A program made the position numbers and the translations under genes. Shown here one piece after another: positions 22,325 through 34,597 of a stretch of 64,000 bases of DNA. The notes under the pieces are model-generated. The model made no database searches, was not told the origin of the DNA, and worked only from the letters and a program-made list of their open reading frames with translations. Origin of the DNA: Pseudoneurospora amorphoporcata (taxonomy: Eukaryota > Ascomycota > Sordariomycetes > Sordariales > Sordariaceae). The stretch is taken from NCBI GenBank assembly GCA_033297205.1, contig MU859072.1, forward strand, positions 62,001 through 126,000. The letters run 5' to 3'. Each line of letters opens with the position of its first letter. Positions within the stretch are counted from its first letter, which is position 1.

Positions 22325-24274
22325 TTTGATGGTATTTTTGGGTTGTTTTTGCGTTAGGTAAGTCAGAGGTGGGTTGAATGATGGTTTGACTGGAGGGACT
22401 GCTTTGGCTTGATGAGCTTGAGTCTGCTGGACAAAAATCTCCTCGTCTTCCGGGGGTTCGTGTAAGGGTTATACACTCGTCGAGGTGAGTGATTTTCTTT
22501 GCCAGTCCGCTTGGTGAACTCGGGTATATGATAGCCAAACGCTCAGCCGCAAACGATGGCGGACAGATCACATCCTGTTTCATCATGGCCATGGCAGCTT
22601 GGCTTGCCTGCCTAACACTTACCTACCACTTGTCTTTGAAGGCCGGTGTGAGTATCGTCAACCGCGGATGGGAAGCAGAGAATGTGTAGGAACATTGCCG
22701 AAAGGGGAAGTCATCGCCGGTTTGCGGTTCCATCGCCGACCCGGTCTTCACCTTACTTTCCATTGAACTCTCCGTCATCTTCACTCACGATGTCGAAAGT
22801 ATGAGGAAGAGATGTGCATGGCACACAATATGAAAAGGCTAAAGTGATGCCGGCCGCAGTTCCCAATAAACAATGGTACTGTATCGGACTCCGGGGTATG
22901 TTAGATTGCCTGCTGCCGCGTCCGCGTCATCTACTCTCCTCAAGCCAGGCCAGTAGTGCTCAATATGAGACGAGAGATCGAATATCCCGTTGCAATCGAA
23001 GTGGTGGGATCAATTGAATGTATGTCGTGATGCTCATTCCACTGGGCTCTCGCCGTCTGCAGCCGCCAGCCGCTCTTCGTTATTGTACTCTCTACCTCCC
23101 ATATTGCGATCTGGCTCTGGAAACTTTGTGCCACGAGCCTGGTTAGCACCTCTGTGCAATATGCATTTGTCCGATATAAAGAACACTGGCAATTTGAGGC
23201 CTTGCTTGAACTCACTCATCTACTGACTTTACAAAGACCCTAAGCTCACGGAAAACAGTCCGCACAAGCTTCCTCTAGCCTGGCAGTCAAGTCTTGGGTC
23301 GCTTTTCATCCATCAAGTGCCGGCAAATCGACGATAGTCAGTAACATTCTGCACTTGCCAAGTTCAACCTTGCTTGACATCTGAGAGCCTAGACCGTTGT
23401 TATTGTCCGAGTCCAGTCCGGGGAAACGCGGGGTGGGTGTAACCTCGTAAAATGAGGTCGTCGTAAGCTCATGCTAGCATCATGAGCTTAATTCATCTTC
23501 CGTTGAAAAATACCTTGGGTTGGGTATCCAGGACTGCTGGAACATTTGCACGTAACGGGAACGTTGCGGCACGCAAGTACAGTCAATAAGTTCCCATCAA
23601 TCAGAGGCAGTGAAATGAAGGAAGAGAAATGCGGAACAAAACTTCCCGCTTGTTCTTTGGCAGATCAATATCTCCTACGTTGGTTTTCAAGCGGTCCGAT
23701 GCCCAGAACAGGAAAGCCCACAGACTGGCTTATCTCGGTACCATGCAGGAACATCAATGGGTTCTGGTTGAGAGAAAAATCGTCAAAATTAAACCTATAG
23801 CCTAGGTTAAATGGACGTCAGGAAGATGGATCAACCGTCGTCATAATAAGCTCTTATTGTGACATGGCCCGCCCTCCCACATCCCGAACTTTGTCTGGCA
23901 GCTCAAGCTTTGCCGGGAACCATAACTGAGAAATGCGACATAATGCCACTAGCATGATGAGCAAGAAAAGCAAAAGATACGAATAAGAAATTGATCTCCC
24001 GAGTTTGTCGATCATTCTCAATACAAGCAGGAAAGCATCTGAAAGCCGTACCATGAATGCTCAAGAGGTGACAAACAGGAAGATGATGGTATATGTACAG
24101 GAATATGAACGAAGAGAGTATGAAAGAGCCGAATATGTGCAATGGAAATGTCCACTTCACGCCCGCCGATATCGATCAGAAATGACCGGGAGAATCATGT
24201 CCCCAACCCTCAGAGTGTCGACTGCCACATCGACGACTCACTTTGCGGAGAAGCAAAGTTGAAGTGCTCGGCCC
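22325..24274. other. Gene-poor intergenic region
   Basis: No supported gene in 1.95 kb. A 10-bp inverted repeat with a 7-nt loop lies at 23464-23490 and is listed separately. Confidence 0.4.
23464..23490. repeat. Perfect 10-bp inverted repeat, 7-nt spacer
   Basis: TAAGCTCATG (23464-23473) and CATGAGCTTA (23481-23490) are exact reverse complements separated by CTAGCAT. It lies in a region with no detectable gene, so the role is unknown; it could be a regulator binding site or a hairpin. Confidence 0.6.
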
Positions 24275-25845
24275 TCAGTTGCAATGTGCCCACCAGTCAC
24301 TGAGTTTGATGCAGTTATAAGGAGCCCGGCAAGAAGTCGGGCCCTTGTATCCATTGCCGCCGCATTGTCCCCACTGGTTGACCAGTCCAGCTGCCGGAGT
24401 AGGCGCGGACACAGCCGTCGTGCTCTTAGCCGACGAGGTCGTAGTCGACGTGCTCTTAGCAGTCGCGGCGGGGCCGTTGACCGTGGCTGTAGCCCAGATC
24501 GTAATCGTAACCCATGTAGTGGCAGAATGAATTGCCGGCGTCGCAGAGCTCGTAGTAGGAACGGGAACTGCGGTAGTCGCAATAGTCGGGGCTGCGCCGC
24601 CACCGTTTCCGCCGGTTAAGCCCAAGGCCGAGACAACGCTGTCGAGGAAGCCGGCGTTGGCCCAGACTTGGGTCATATCCCACATCATCACGCCGCCAAA
24701 GCTGGAGAAAGTCTGGGCGTACTTGATCACGTTGGCCAGCTGTCCTCCAGCAATATACCCGATGCCAGCAGCTGACGGACTGCCAGGGACTCCCAGCAGA
24801 ATCTTGACATCCTTGTTCTTGCTGACGGTCTTGGCCCAGTTATCCCAAGTGTCGAAGTTGAAGTTATCCTGGTTCGGAGAGCCAAACTTGAAGGTGTGTA
24901 CACCACAGTAGTTGTTGTAAAACTGGACGGAGACAAAGTCGAATGCCACATTCCTCAGCAACTCGTTGTTAGCGAGATCTGGGAAGGGGCATTGCGGCGC
25001 AGAGCTCAAGAGGAATTTCTTGCCGGAAGTGGCGGTGGCCGAGTCCATGAGGGAGCGGAGACGAGTGGCAAAGGGGACCGTGTTGTTGGCAACGGCTTCG
25101 AAATCAAAGTCGAAACCGTCGATGACAGCACTGCCAAAAGGGCGCTTGTCGGAGCTGGAGACAGGGCCGAACATGGCCCAGAGACGGTCGGCCCAGTCAA
25201 TGGCCTCGGTAGAAGAAGTGAATCCGGCCTCATAGTATGTGGAACCGCCGATTGAGAGAAGAATGGACTTTCCGAGGGACTGGCAGATCTTGATGTCCTC
25301 CCTGTGAGCTCAGAATGTTGGTTAGTTGTTTGGTTCCCCTGTGGGTGGAGAGCGGGTTCAAAGGGCAGAGAACTTACTCAATTTGAGGGCATCTGTACAG
25401 TTTGGTGCCAGGGAAAAGACTGCAACTGTCTTCAGCATTCGATAAGTTGATCGTCGTGTCCTTAATCACGTTGAGGAATGCCAGAGGAATGGTGTTGACG
25501 TTCGTATCTGTGTGTCCCAGCGTTAGAAAAGTGACAAGACGGTTTGGCCCAAATCTAAACCCAACGTGAAGGGAAAGTGATACGTACTTCTGCAGTAGTA
25601 GGCAAGGCGCTGCTGAGCACCGGGCTGGTTGACAGAGTTCTGACCTGTATTGCCACAATTGGTCTCATGGTTAGTTCTTTCAGTCCTTGAGAATTCGATG
25701 ATGCGCGCCGCATTTCAGTCGGAAGAAGCTGCTCACCCCAATAGATGGCGATGTTGCCTTTAGCACTCGGCGAGAAGCCCGCGAGTGCGCCGGGTAGCGA
25801 GTTGACGAGCGCGAAAAGCGCGACGAGCATCGAAGACGAGTACAT
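24275..25845 (-). CDS. Secreted class III endochitinase (GH18) with C-terminal CBM1
   Basis: Exons 25737-25845, 25588-25644, 25378-25507 and 24275-25301 (minus strand) join to 440 residues. The enzyme hydrolyses beta-1,4-N-acetylglucosamine chains by the substrate-assisted GH18 mechanism. Residues 1-22 are a signal peptide. NIAIYWGQNS is rebuilt across intron 1 and LAFLNV lies in exon 3. The catalytic DGFDFDFE (DxxDxDxE, acid Glu near residue 167) and the WDMTQVW strand follow. A Ser/Thr/Ala-rich linker (about 320-400) leads to a fungal CBM1 with WGQCGG and four cysteines. Class III (plant/fungal chitinase A type) proteins with a Ser/Thr linker often act on the fungus's own cell wall. Here a CBM1 replaces the GPI tail, pointing to a released enzyme that binds chitin or cellulose. 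Confidence 0.93.
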
Positions 25846-27669
25846 CTTCGACGAGGAAAGAGTGGTCGCGCAATCGAGAGATTGCCGAGTGTTGCGGTGT
25901 TTTGTTTGTGGTGAGGAGAGAAAGTGAGTTGGTGATGCTGGAGGACGAAGGGAGACTGAGACCGAACCCTGGGAGGGGCAGAAGGAGGCGGGGAATGGGC
26001 AACCGCCAGTGAATGGAAGAATTGAAAGTGAATTGAAAATAGAAGCGGGCGAGGGAGGCAGAATCTCGCGGCTCCCCAGCAACGGTTCTCGAAATTGGAA
26101 GGTTGCGGAAGGCACGACTTGAGATGGAATACTGGAAGGTGAAGCTGCAGCCTGGGTTTCGATCCATTCAAGGAAGGTACGGTGACGGGCAGGTCGTCCG
26201 AGATATAAGCCTCCACTCCTTCCTGTTCTTCAGTCCCATTCAAGGTCCGTAGTGTACCTGCTATTCACGTGAATTGATTTCCGTTGACTTCGAGTTCTTT
26301 TTTCAAAATCTGTCGGCCTTCCCCTCTCCTCGAGTCTCAATCCCACGTTGTTCTTGCAACAACGTGATACCCGTGACGCCGGCACGTAGCACATTCTAAC
26401 ACGCGCTCCCCACTCAATGGAATGGAATCAAGGTGGAAGACAGACATCGAAGCTGGCTTGGGAAGCTCGCTCCGACCGAACAAGAGAAGATGGAATGGGG
26501 AAACTGATGCCAATGGAATGCCAGGCTGCGAGCGTCTTGTATATCAGATCGCAACACCTGACACGTGAAATGTAAACAGGGCGATCTAGAACCACTGATG
26601 CCATGTGCTGTTTGATTTGGTCTCGCTATTAATATTGTTGAGCTAAGCTTTTCATGACGTGCACCATCTGAAACTGTCCGAGTCAGCTTGTATAGTTCAG
26701 TCGATGCCACAAGAAGGTCGCCTGCAGGATCTGGATCTCATTTCGTCAGAGATATGAAAAGGTGGCAAAAGAGATTGGTAAAGTCTAGACCGTCCAACAC
26801 TGAGTGTCTCTGGTGTAGCTATCTTGATAAAACGTATGCGAAGCATCAGCTCAACCACAATCTCGCTGATCAAGCAAAAGCCGAGTCTCACTTTCCACTC
26901 ACCCATTTTGGTTTCTATCCCCGCCATGTTTTCTCGTGCATCTCCTACACTTCAGCTTTGTTAATTTCTTTGTGAATTCTGTCTGACGTTGGTGCCAGGA
27001 AAGGCAAGTGTCCACTGTCACAGTTTGTCAATCGGCAAGGGACCGAGTGACCAGCGTTGATTGTTCTAGGGCACACAGTTGATCATTGAAAATTGGGTAT
27101 ACGGTGACATATGTACATGTAGCATTGAAAAACATGTGCCACGCTTCGTACGTGCCTCTCAAGTTGTGGTGACACCATGGAAAGCTCTTGACCCCTTGCA
27201 GTAGCGCTCTCCATCAGGGAATCAATGACACTCAGCTACCTGACGGTATGATTTTCTGAAACCATGATTCTTGTCGAGTTTCGTGCTATAATAGCACTGG
27301 CAATTTTGAGTTTGATGCCCGTCGGTAACGTTGCAAGGGGTGACTTGTCAACAGTGCTTGATGTTCCCACGGGAACTACCATTGTACAAGAATACAAAGA
27401 GGTGAAAGCGAGGATGAGGACTCGGCAAGGGTCGTGCAAAATACCTCGAGGCGTGATCAGTTGTTGATGTACCCTGGGCTTTTGTTGCATCGACGTCATA
27501 GGTTCGGAGATGTTGTTGTGCAAAAGCAGGATCGGGTAGCTAGTCGTTGTTGACGCATAATCCTCAGTAAACCCCTATCTCCTTATGAGTCCGAATCCAT
27601 ACTGATCTTACAGTATGGCTTTGGGATTCCAGTTTTCCTAGGCCTAGACCAAGCCTTCTGAAGCCACTA
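25846..27669. other. Intergenic region upstream of the chitinase
   Basis: No supported gene in 1.8 kb. The first few hundred bases contain the chitinase promoter and leader (minus strand). The remaining open frames lack motifs. Confidence 0.4.
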
Positions 27670-29404
27670 TCATCCACCCTCGTCATGGTCACGGTAAGTT
27701 TTTGTCCCGGGGTTCGCTCTTTGCATCAGTGCATCAGTGTCCATGTCGGTTTCGACGACCCCACTGTCCCGGTTGTGCCTCGAACTCCGATAATTCCGTG
27801 AAAGGCAACGGTCCGCACGCCGCCCATCCGCAGTTGTATCTCCGCTGTTGTTGTCCCCATCGTCGTACCCGGCACAAGTCTCTGCGCGCTGCATCCTGGG
27901 TCGTTTCTGCCTCGGATGTTTCATCTCCTCCGACCTACTCGATCTCCTTTTGATTTCCACCGTCGGCCATGGTGGATCTCTGACGTGAGCTTCGCTTGGT
28001 GTTGATGGCTCTCCTACTTCGTCCTCCTTTTCCGCAGAGACGTCGTACGACCCAGCCCCGTGAATCCCACCCCACTTATCTGTACGATCAGGGCTCTTCT
28101 CCCCGCCCGTCAAGAGATCCATATTGAGCGGGTGCATTTGCCCACCGGATTGCTTGACGTGGAACTGATGTTTCGAATTCCGCCATTCGCGGTTGAATAT
28201 GTAGTCGTGTGGGTTGCCGGTCGCTTCGAGGTCAGGCTGCCAACCATTACACATAGTGGGACTGTGGCAGTCGTTCGAAAGGAGAAAGGAGTTACGTCGA
28301 CGATTGGATTGCTTGAGGATCTTGCCGAGGAATTCGGCAACGTTCATCTCAATGTAGAGCTTGGCCATGTAGGTTAGGGGATGAACTTGGACGTAGAGCG
28401 CGTCGTTGCGGAGAGACATGAGACCGATGATCAGAACCTATTATCGAAATGGGATCGTTAGCACATACGTCGCATGACCGCGAGAAAGGGCGTGACGCTT
28501 ACATCTAGCGAGAGTGAAATGAAGACCATGAACAGATTGAATCTGTATACGAGCCTGTACTTGGTCAACCCGTTGGCGACCAATTTTGACTTGATAAGCC
28601 ACATGAAGTAGTAGTTGAGGCCACCATCGACGGCTATGAATAGGACCTTTTCGAATCGGTCCCAGACAGCGTTGACGCGGATCCACTTCTCGCTTATCTG
28701 GAGGCGGGCGGGAATCCAAATAATGAAGACGCTGACATTGATGACGCCGATGGCCAGGAAGACGTAGATTTTGAGCTTTCTGGCCCTCTCGGGGTTATAG
28801 AGGATGAGGGAAATTCGGTTGGTAAGAATTTGCATAAGGCATTGCGTCTGTGAAATGAGGCGATGGTCAGCTCATGGTTGTTTGTATAAAGGGAAGATTT
28901 TGAAAAGGGATGCGCACCTTGACGGTCCAAGCCATGGCTAATATAGATGAGTGGTAGTGATATGTTAACGGTTGCCTCTACGACCTAATAACATATGCAC
29001 CAATGACATGTTGAGGATGTAACTTACTCATCAAAAAGAAGTACCAAAAGCTTTATGTATCATCTTTAGGTCAGCAAAGCTCCTGATTGCATTAATAGAA
29101 ACCCAGGTCGATAAAAACGTTGATGGATAGGTAGTTTAACATACCTGGGCTGAATGACCCCTCTTAGAAACAACCAGCTGCTGACAGAGACACCAAGGCA
29201 TGATGCCCACTCTACCCAGACCATGATGATATACGGGTTCCAGAAGTGGCAACTTCGAAAGCATCGGTGTGTCTGCTTTACCCCCTTGGCGACTACACAG
29301 ATAGCAAGGGCAAAGGTGAAGCCCCAGATGAACGTCGCCAAGACGAGGTCGCTTTCCGTTAGCTCATACGGCTTGTACCACGGCGGGACAAGGAATCCGG
29401 CCAT
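27670..29404 (-). CDS. Polytopic fungal membrane protein, five exons
   Basis: Exons 29145-29404, 29028-29050, 28918-28937, 28503-28847 and 27670-28437 (minus strand) give 471 residues. The two tiny exons (23 and 20 nt) restore the frame and yield SFWYFFLMTMAWTVKTQCLM. About six or seven hydrophobic segments occupy the first 250 residues (for example LVLATFIWGFTFALAICVVA, IYVFLAIGVINVSVFIIW and RFNLFMVFISLSLD), with a short extracellular N-terminus. The C-terminal 200 residues are hydrophilic, charged and probably cytoplasmic (many Arg, Asp, Ser). The layout resembles fungal seven-helix integral membrane proteins of unknown role. No heterotrimeric-GPCR motif is visible to me. The exact family is unassigned. 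Confidence 0.8.
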
Positions 29405-31215
29405 CTTGACGGGAGGTGTCGTAGAGAACTCGTCGTATACGCTCTTGTGTTGTTGCTGTCGTTGTAAAATTGTTCATGTCAAGTGAAAGGTCAGCTCAGC
29501 AGCCGGAGGCGAAGATGGGGGAAGGCTTGAAGATCATAAACAACCTGGTGCTTGTGATAGTGTATCCACCGGACGGGGTGGGCAAAGAACAAGCCCAAGA
29601 GCTTATTCATCGTCATCGGAGGAAAAGATAGGAACGCTCGAGAAAAGACAACAGCCACAGAGCTTGGCCTGTCAACCTCATGAGGGGTCCGGTAAGGTAG
29701 TCTCCGAGTTGTCACCGAGATGTGCCCAAAGCTTAACGGCTGCAGCCTCCATGTCATGGTTCGTATTTGTGAATCTGACCCTCGCTTGCGTCACCCTCGT
29801 CGGGTCTATCCCCATGGGGTGAAATTGTCCAGGGTATTCGCATGGGATAGATAGAGGTTGGAAGAAGTGACGAAGTATCGAAATGGAAATGAGATGAGTC
29901 TAGACAGTTTGTGAATCAACCCCCGGATTCTACCATGGCGCCATATTGCACAGTCGTCCACCAAGAAGTAATCGGACAACAAGGAGAAAGTGCTAAGCAC
30001 TGGCATATGTGAGATATGCGAACGGATCAGCTGTTCCTGAGCCTAGCAAAGAAACCGAAGAGTCGGAGAAAAGTTGGCCTTTTTGAGACATGCCCCTCCG
30101 AGGATTTTCCTAATGGCACACGGCAACACTTCTGTGCAAGCGGTCAGGGCGTTGGAAGACAGCTGTGCAAGGACGCCGATATGGTTTAGGGCTCTGGGGG
30201 GGCGGTGGAATAGCAGAGTAGGTACGTGGGAGAGGTAGGTTGGCCCGAGCCCGTCTCTTTCCCATCGATGTAGCAAGCTTCATGAAACTTCAAGTGGTTC
30301 GTCTGGGGTAGCCAGGTGGCGAACTTTGAAACTTGAAGGTTCGGGTTGGCCGGCCCGGATAGGAACTAATACTAGTAGTCTAGAACTCCAGAACAGATCC
30401 GTGCCCGATGCCCGGTGTCGGTGCTCGCCGAGCAGGTCAACCACAACCAATCGAGGCCGACTGTCGAAACAAATACTGGTGGGCTTAAGGACCTTCGGGG
30501 TCGACTATGCCTTCAGTTGGTTTCCGCAAGATATGTTGGCGGAGAGGGTTGGATAGAAAGGAGCCCCATGACGCTTCATGCTTCAGTTGCGACTATTCCA
30601 CTTGCCAAAGAGGACTCGCGGAGGAGTATTCTTAGGGAGTCGGTCAACAAAAGCCGTTGAGAAACGTGGCACCCGGAGGACTTTGACCTGACGATGAATG
30701 GCGATCAGTACTTGTGTTGATTAGAAGAAAGAAAGGGTTGAATGGATATGATGTCGTGAAATGGAGCCTGTGATGGCTGATGGGGGGGTGGAAGTTGAGA
30801 TGGGAAGAGCGAGATTCACTTGCGAGAGGAGGTGCACAAGTCCATTCCCTGACCCTGTCGCCGATCAGTGGGCCCGGGCCACTAGGTGCCCGTACCCGAC
30901 CGCTCCCGTCTGGGTGCACGCCCTATGAAGCTGAGACGGGCTTGTTATGCGAACTAACAGAAGTAGGGGCTGTGACCACCGACTGTGTTAATTTTGCTAA
31001 CAACCGCCCCAATCGGAATCACCTCCTGCTCCCCGCCGCAGCACAACCCTCAACATTGGTCTCCATTCACCAGGGCACCATCGGGCACACTTCCACTTGA
31101 AGGCAATCTAACCCGACAACAAACTAAACTGGCACGATCGTTGCAGTCGAGCGCAATCACAAGGTTTACTAGTGCTTGTCCCACCATATCATTTCGTTTG
31201 GGCCTGTTCTTCATT
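29405..31215. other. Divergent promoter region
   Basis: No supported gene in 1.8 kb between the membrane-protein gene (minus) and the TRAPPC12-like gene (plus). Confidence 0.4.
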
Positions 31216-33016
31216 ATGGATCAAGAGGCATCATCACAGCATCCCAAAGGGCATCAAAGGACGCGCTCAGCAGTCAAAGGTAAGGAGCATCTTTAAGGTA
31301 CTCTATCTCGCCTATCTAGATACCGGGACTCGCCTATCTCGATACCTCAGTTGAAATGCCGACAAGAACTGGTGGGAAGATGGCTCAGACCTCTGCTACT
31401 CGCCCTCTATTCTAGTTCGACAAAACATCAGACTGACAACCCATCTCTCGTCTTTAGCCACGCGCCCGCGCTCCTCTACGAAGGGCCCCCTTGATGTTGA
31501 TGAGTGAGTCTCATGGCCTTGCCCCGTATCTGATACCCAGCGCCAAAACGTCGACTGACAGCCGGCGCAGCACCCCTTTGGCATCCCTTCTCCTTCCTCC
31601 TCAGCAACAGACCAATCAACAACCATCATCAGCACAGGCGGAGCAACAACACACCGTTATTCCCGGCGGACACGGACACCAACCCAAGACTCCCGTCCCC
31701 GGCTCTCCGCTTCTTCCCCAGTCCCCAGCGGCCCACTCCCCCGCCCCGTCCCACTCCCGCCGTCAACTACCGCCCTTGTCCCTATCTCCGGCCGGCGGTC
31801 CAAGTCTCTTATCCACCTCCCCTGGCCCCAGTAGTGGCGCTCCCTACGGGCGTGTAGCCCCGCGCCCCCAACTCGACTTCTCCCACCTCCTCCGTCCTGG
31901 CATCTACCATGAACTGACTCCCCTCAACGTTCCGCCTCCATTCCGTCAGTCTGCCAAACAACCCTCAGCCTCTACACCCATCCCCGATCTCCTTGCCAGT
32001 GGCCACTTCCGGGCCGCCGCTGTTGCTGCCGCCCAAGCACTCACTGGGGCTAATGGAGCTCCTGCTCCGGACCCTGTCGACCACGCCCTCATCCTCTCTC
32101 TGTTTTATGTCCGCTTAGCCTGCCTCACGCTTATTGACGCAACCGCTCTTGCCACTCAAGAGGTCAAAGCTCTAGAGGATCTCAATGCAACCTTCTATAT
32201 TGATGAGGCAGGTCACAACTTGATCCCTTGGGAGCTGCGTGTCTTGGCGGTCCGGTTGCAAGCTATTAGCTTCGCCGACCAGAGGCGTGCGGTCATGAGT
32301 TACTACGACTTGGCCAGGGAGGCACGCCTGCGGTTGGCCGAGGCGGCATCTAAGCACGACAACTCGGAGGAGCACCTGTGGAGAGAAAGGCTGAACGATC
32401 TGGGCGTCAGGGTTGCCGGCGTACTGGTCGAGATGGATGATCTGAAGGGCGCAGTGGAACATTTGGCCTCTCTGAAGGAAAGTGATAACGGGGGCGGTAA
32501 GATGCAGATGGCGAGAGCCCTGTTGTGGCTACATCTGGGAGACGTCGACGCTGCGAGGAAGTGTGTGAAGCCCGCGGAGGGCAGCGAAGGCCCTTCGAAT
32601 GATATGACAGAGAGGATCATGAATGCCTTGTGCGATATGGCCGATGGAAAGTACCCTGAAGCATTGAACCAGTGGGAAGAGTTGAGCAAGGTGTCGGATG
32701 ACGAGATGGTCGGCGTAAACAGGGGAGTCTGTTTGCTTTACGTGGGAAGGTTGCAAGAGGTAAGTTCTTGCCCTTTCGACCTGGACTTGGTATTCATAGT
32801 TGCTAAACTGATATGGCGACGTAGGGCCAGAATCTGCTCGAGAGCTTGGTGGACTCCGGCCGAACCTCACACACGCTTCTCTTCAACTTGACGACCATGT
32901 ACGAGCTATGCACGGAGAGGTCCCGGACTCTAAAAGTCCAGTTGACGGAGAAGGTGGCTGCTTTGGAACCGACATCTTTTGGGTGGGAAAAGACCAACGT
33001 TGACTTTAAGCTGTGA
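31216..33016 (+). CDS. TRAPP complex subunit 12-like protein (TRAPPC12)
   Basis: Exons 31216-31279, 31458-31503, 31562-32759 and 32825-33016 give 499 residues. TRAPPC12 belongs to the TRAPPIII tethering complex acting on Rab GTPases in Golgi and autophagy traffic. Residues 1-150 are Pro/Ser/Gln-rich and disordered. From about 170 onward the protein is an all-helical TPR-like array with ALEDLNATFYIDE, LIPWELRVLAVRLQ, YYDLAREARLR and MVGVNRGVCLLYVGRLQEG, the last spliced across the 65-nt intron 32760-32824. The last exon adds the conserved SGRTSHTLLFNLTTMYELC and ends in VDFKL. Two small 5' exons are needed to reach an ATG; they join without stops, but their exact extent is less certain than the core. 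Confidence 0.87.
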
Positions 33017-33353
33017 AATGGCGTCTTTTGGTAAGAAAACAACGTCACAAACTAATACCCTGGTAATCCAAGCAGCAAATCACGCATCATCGGACATCAT
33101 ATTTCGGGTCACGTAATTATTCACCTTAAATTGTACATCATTTGCGCCAACCAAATGTTCCAAAGGTCGACCAAAAATGTACAAAGAATGGCGATGATCT
33201 CATGAGCGCTCACCAGGAGGACATTTAAACCCGCACATCCATCCGACGCCATCCAAAACTCCAATCCGAACCGTCAAACCCATCATACCATGGCTGAAAT
33301 GCGCCGCTTCATTTCTTTCAATCCGAGACGGAAATGCCATCGGAAATCCTCCA
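33017..33353. other. Convergent 3' region
   Basis: No gene is seen; it is likely 3' untranslated sequence of the TRAPPC12-like and SUR7-like genes. Confidence 0.4.
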
Positions 33354-34597
33354 TTAGAATCTTGTCGTCGTGCTAGTATACGGCTCATAACTGGCACTCA
33401 GATCCCTCGTCTGGCGGTTGCCAGGAATGTTGAGCCTTGGAGGGCTTGGAATTGGCTTCCTCTTCTGTGTGTACTCATCCGGAGCTTCCCAGTCATCGTC
33501 GAGCCTCGGTCCCAATTGTGGCAAGCCAAGGGTAGATACCGGCTGGTTCGCAATGCCGTCTCCACCCTGGGGAACTTGCTTCTCGACCTGGACATAGTTA
33601 TGTTTGCCGCCCATGAAACCCATCAACCCGCTCTTTTGCTGAGTTTGTCCGGCGCTATCAGTCGCACCATGATGCACCTCGATGCCTTCCATGTTGTAGC
33701 TGTTGTAGCTGTTGTCGCGCTCCATCAAAGGCATCGACTTCTCCTCGGCAGAACGAGCAACCGGCCGGTTCCTGATGCGGCGCGGCTGACGGGCTGGATC
33801 CTCCCTCAGCGAACGACTGACGTACAAAATGCTCGCCAGTAGCGAAATAAAGGCGGCCACACAGGTGATGACAATAGCAGACGTACCCAGGCTGCTCGTC
33901 AAGCCGATAGATCTCGAATAAGTGGCTATGATCGCATTATCAAACTTGTTGAAGACGACAATCGCCGCGATGGTCGCACAGATCGCAAAGCACGTCGAAA
34001 TGCCGCTCATAACGCCCGCTCCTCTCGGCGAAAACCATCCTACAATGGACACCAGGAAGTTGAACACGTTAGAGGCGATAAGACCGCTGGACATGAAGGC
34101 GCTAGCTGTCTTGTAGGACTCCATGGCTTCCATAAAGGTGCCATTCACGTTCCCCTGCAACGAAGTGGCCGAGAAACGGAGGACTTTCGGAATGTTGAAA
34201 TAGTAGCCGACGTACGACTTCATGCACGAGGAAGTCCCATTGCCGCGCCCACAAGCCGTGAGCAAACCAACGGTATATCTGCTGGCAACACCGAGCGAAT
34301 TGGCGGTGGAGTTTTGTCCGGTATAATCCGTGCCGGAGACCGTCGAGATGTCATTCAGAATACTCGACTCCCCCAGTTTCGGGGGGATGGACATCTTCGA
34401 CACATCGACCTGGCACAAAGTGGTCAGTCGCCATCGTTCGTGTTTCCCGACGGATGATCGCGTAAACAACTTACCTCTAGAAAGTAGACGCCATCCAGCC
34501 ACCTGCTGTGCTGACCGAACAAGGCTGTTGTAATGAGGACGAACGCAATAACTGACAGCAAGCCGGGAGCCAGCGTCCAAAAGAGACTCCGCGTCAT
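33354..34597 (-). CDS. SUR7/PalI-family membrane protein
   Basis: Exons 34475-34597 and 33354-34409 (minus strand) give 392 residues. SUR7/PalI proteins are four-span plasma-membrane proteins involved in eisosome domains or pH sensing. TM1 lies at about 7-29 (FWTLAPGLLSVIAFVLITTA). A large extracellular loop carries the family's Cys pair (LLTACGRGNGTSSCMKSYVGYY). Three further segments follow: GLIASNVFNFLVSIVGWF, GISTCFAICATIAAIVVF and AIVITCVAAFISLLASILYV. The C-terminal 140 residues are cytoplasmic, hydrophilic and Pro/Gln-rich. The first exon supplies TM1, and without it the loop frame has no good start. Eisosomal and PalI subtypes cannot be told apart here. Confidence 0.9.

Noticed and set aside
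22325..22592. Upstream extension of the proline-rich frame to 22592
   Set aside because: The extension lacks protein character; the clear signal peptide at 22324 in the other frame defines the start.
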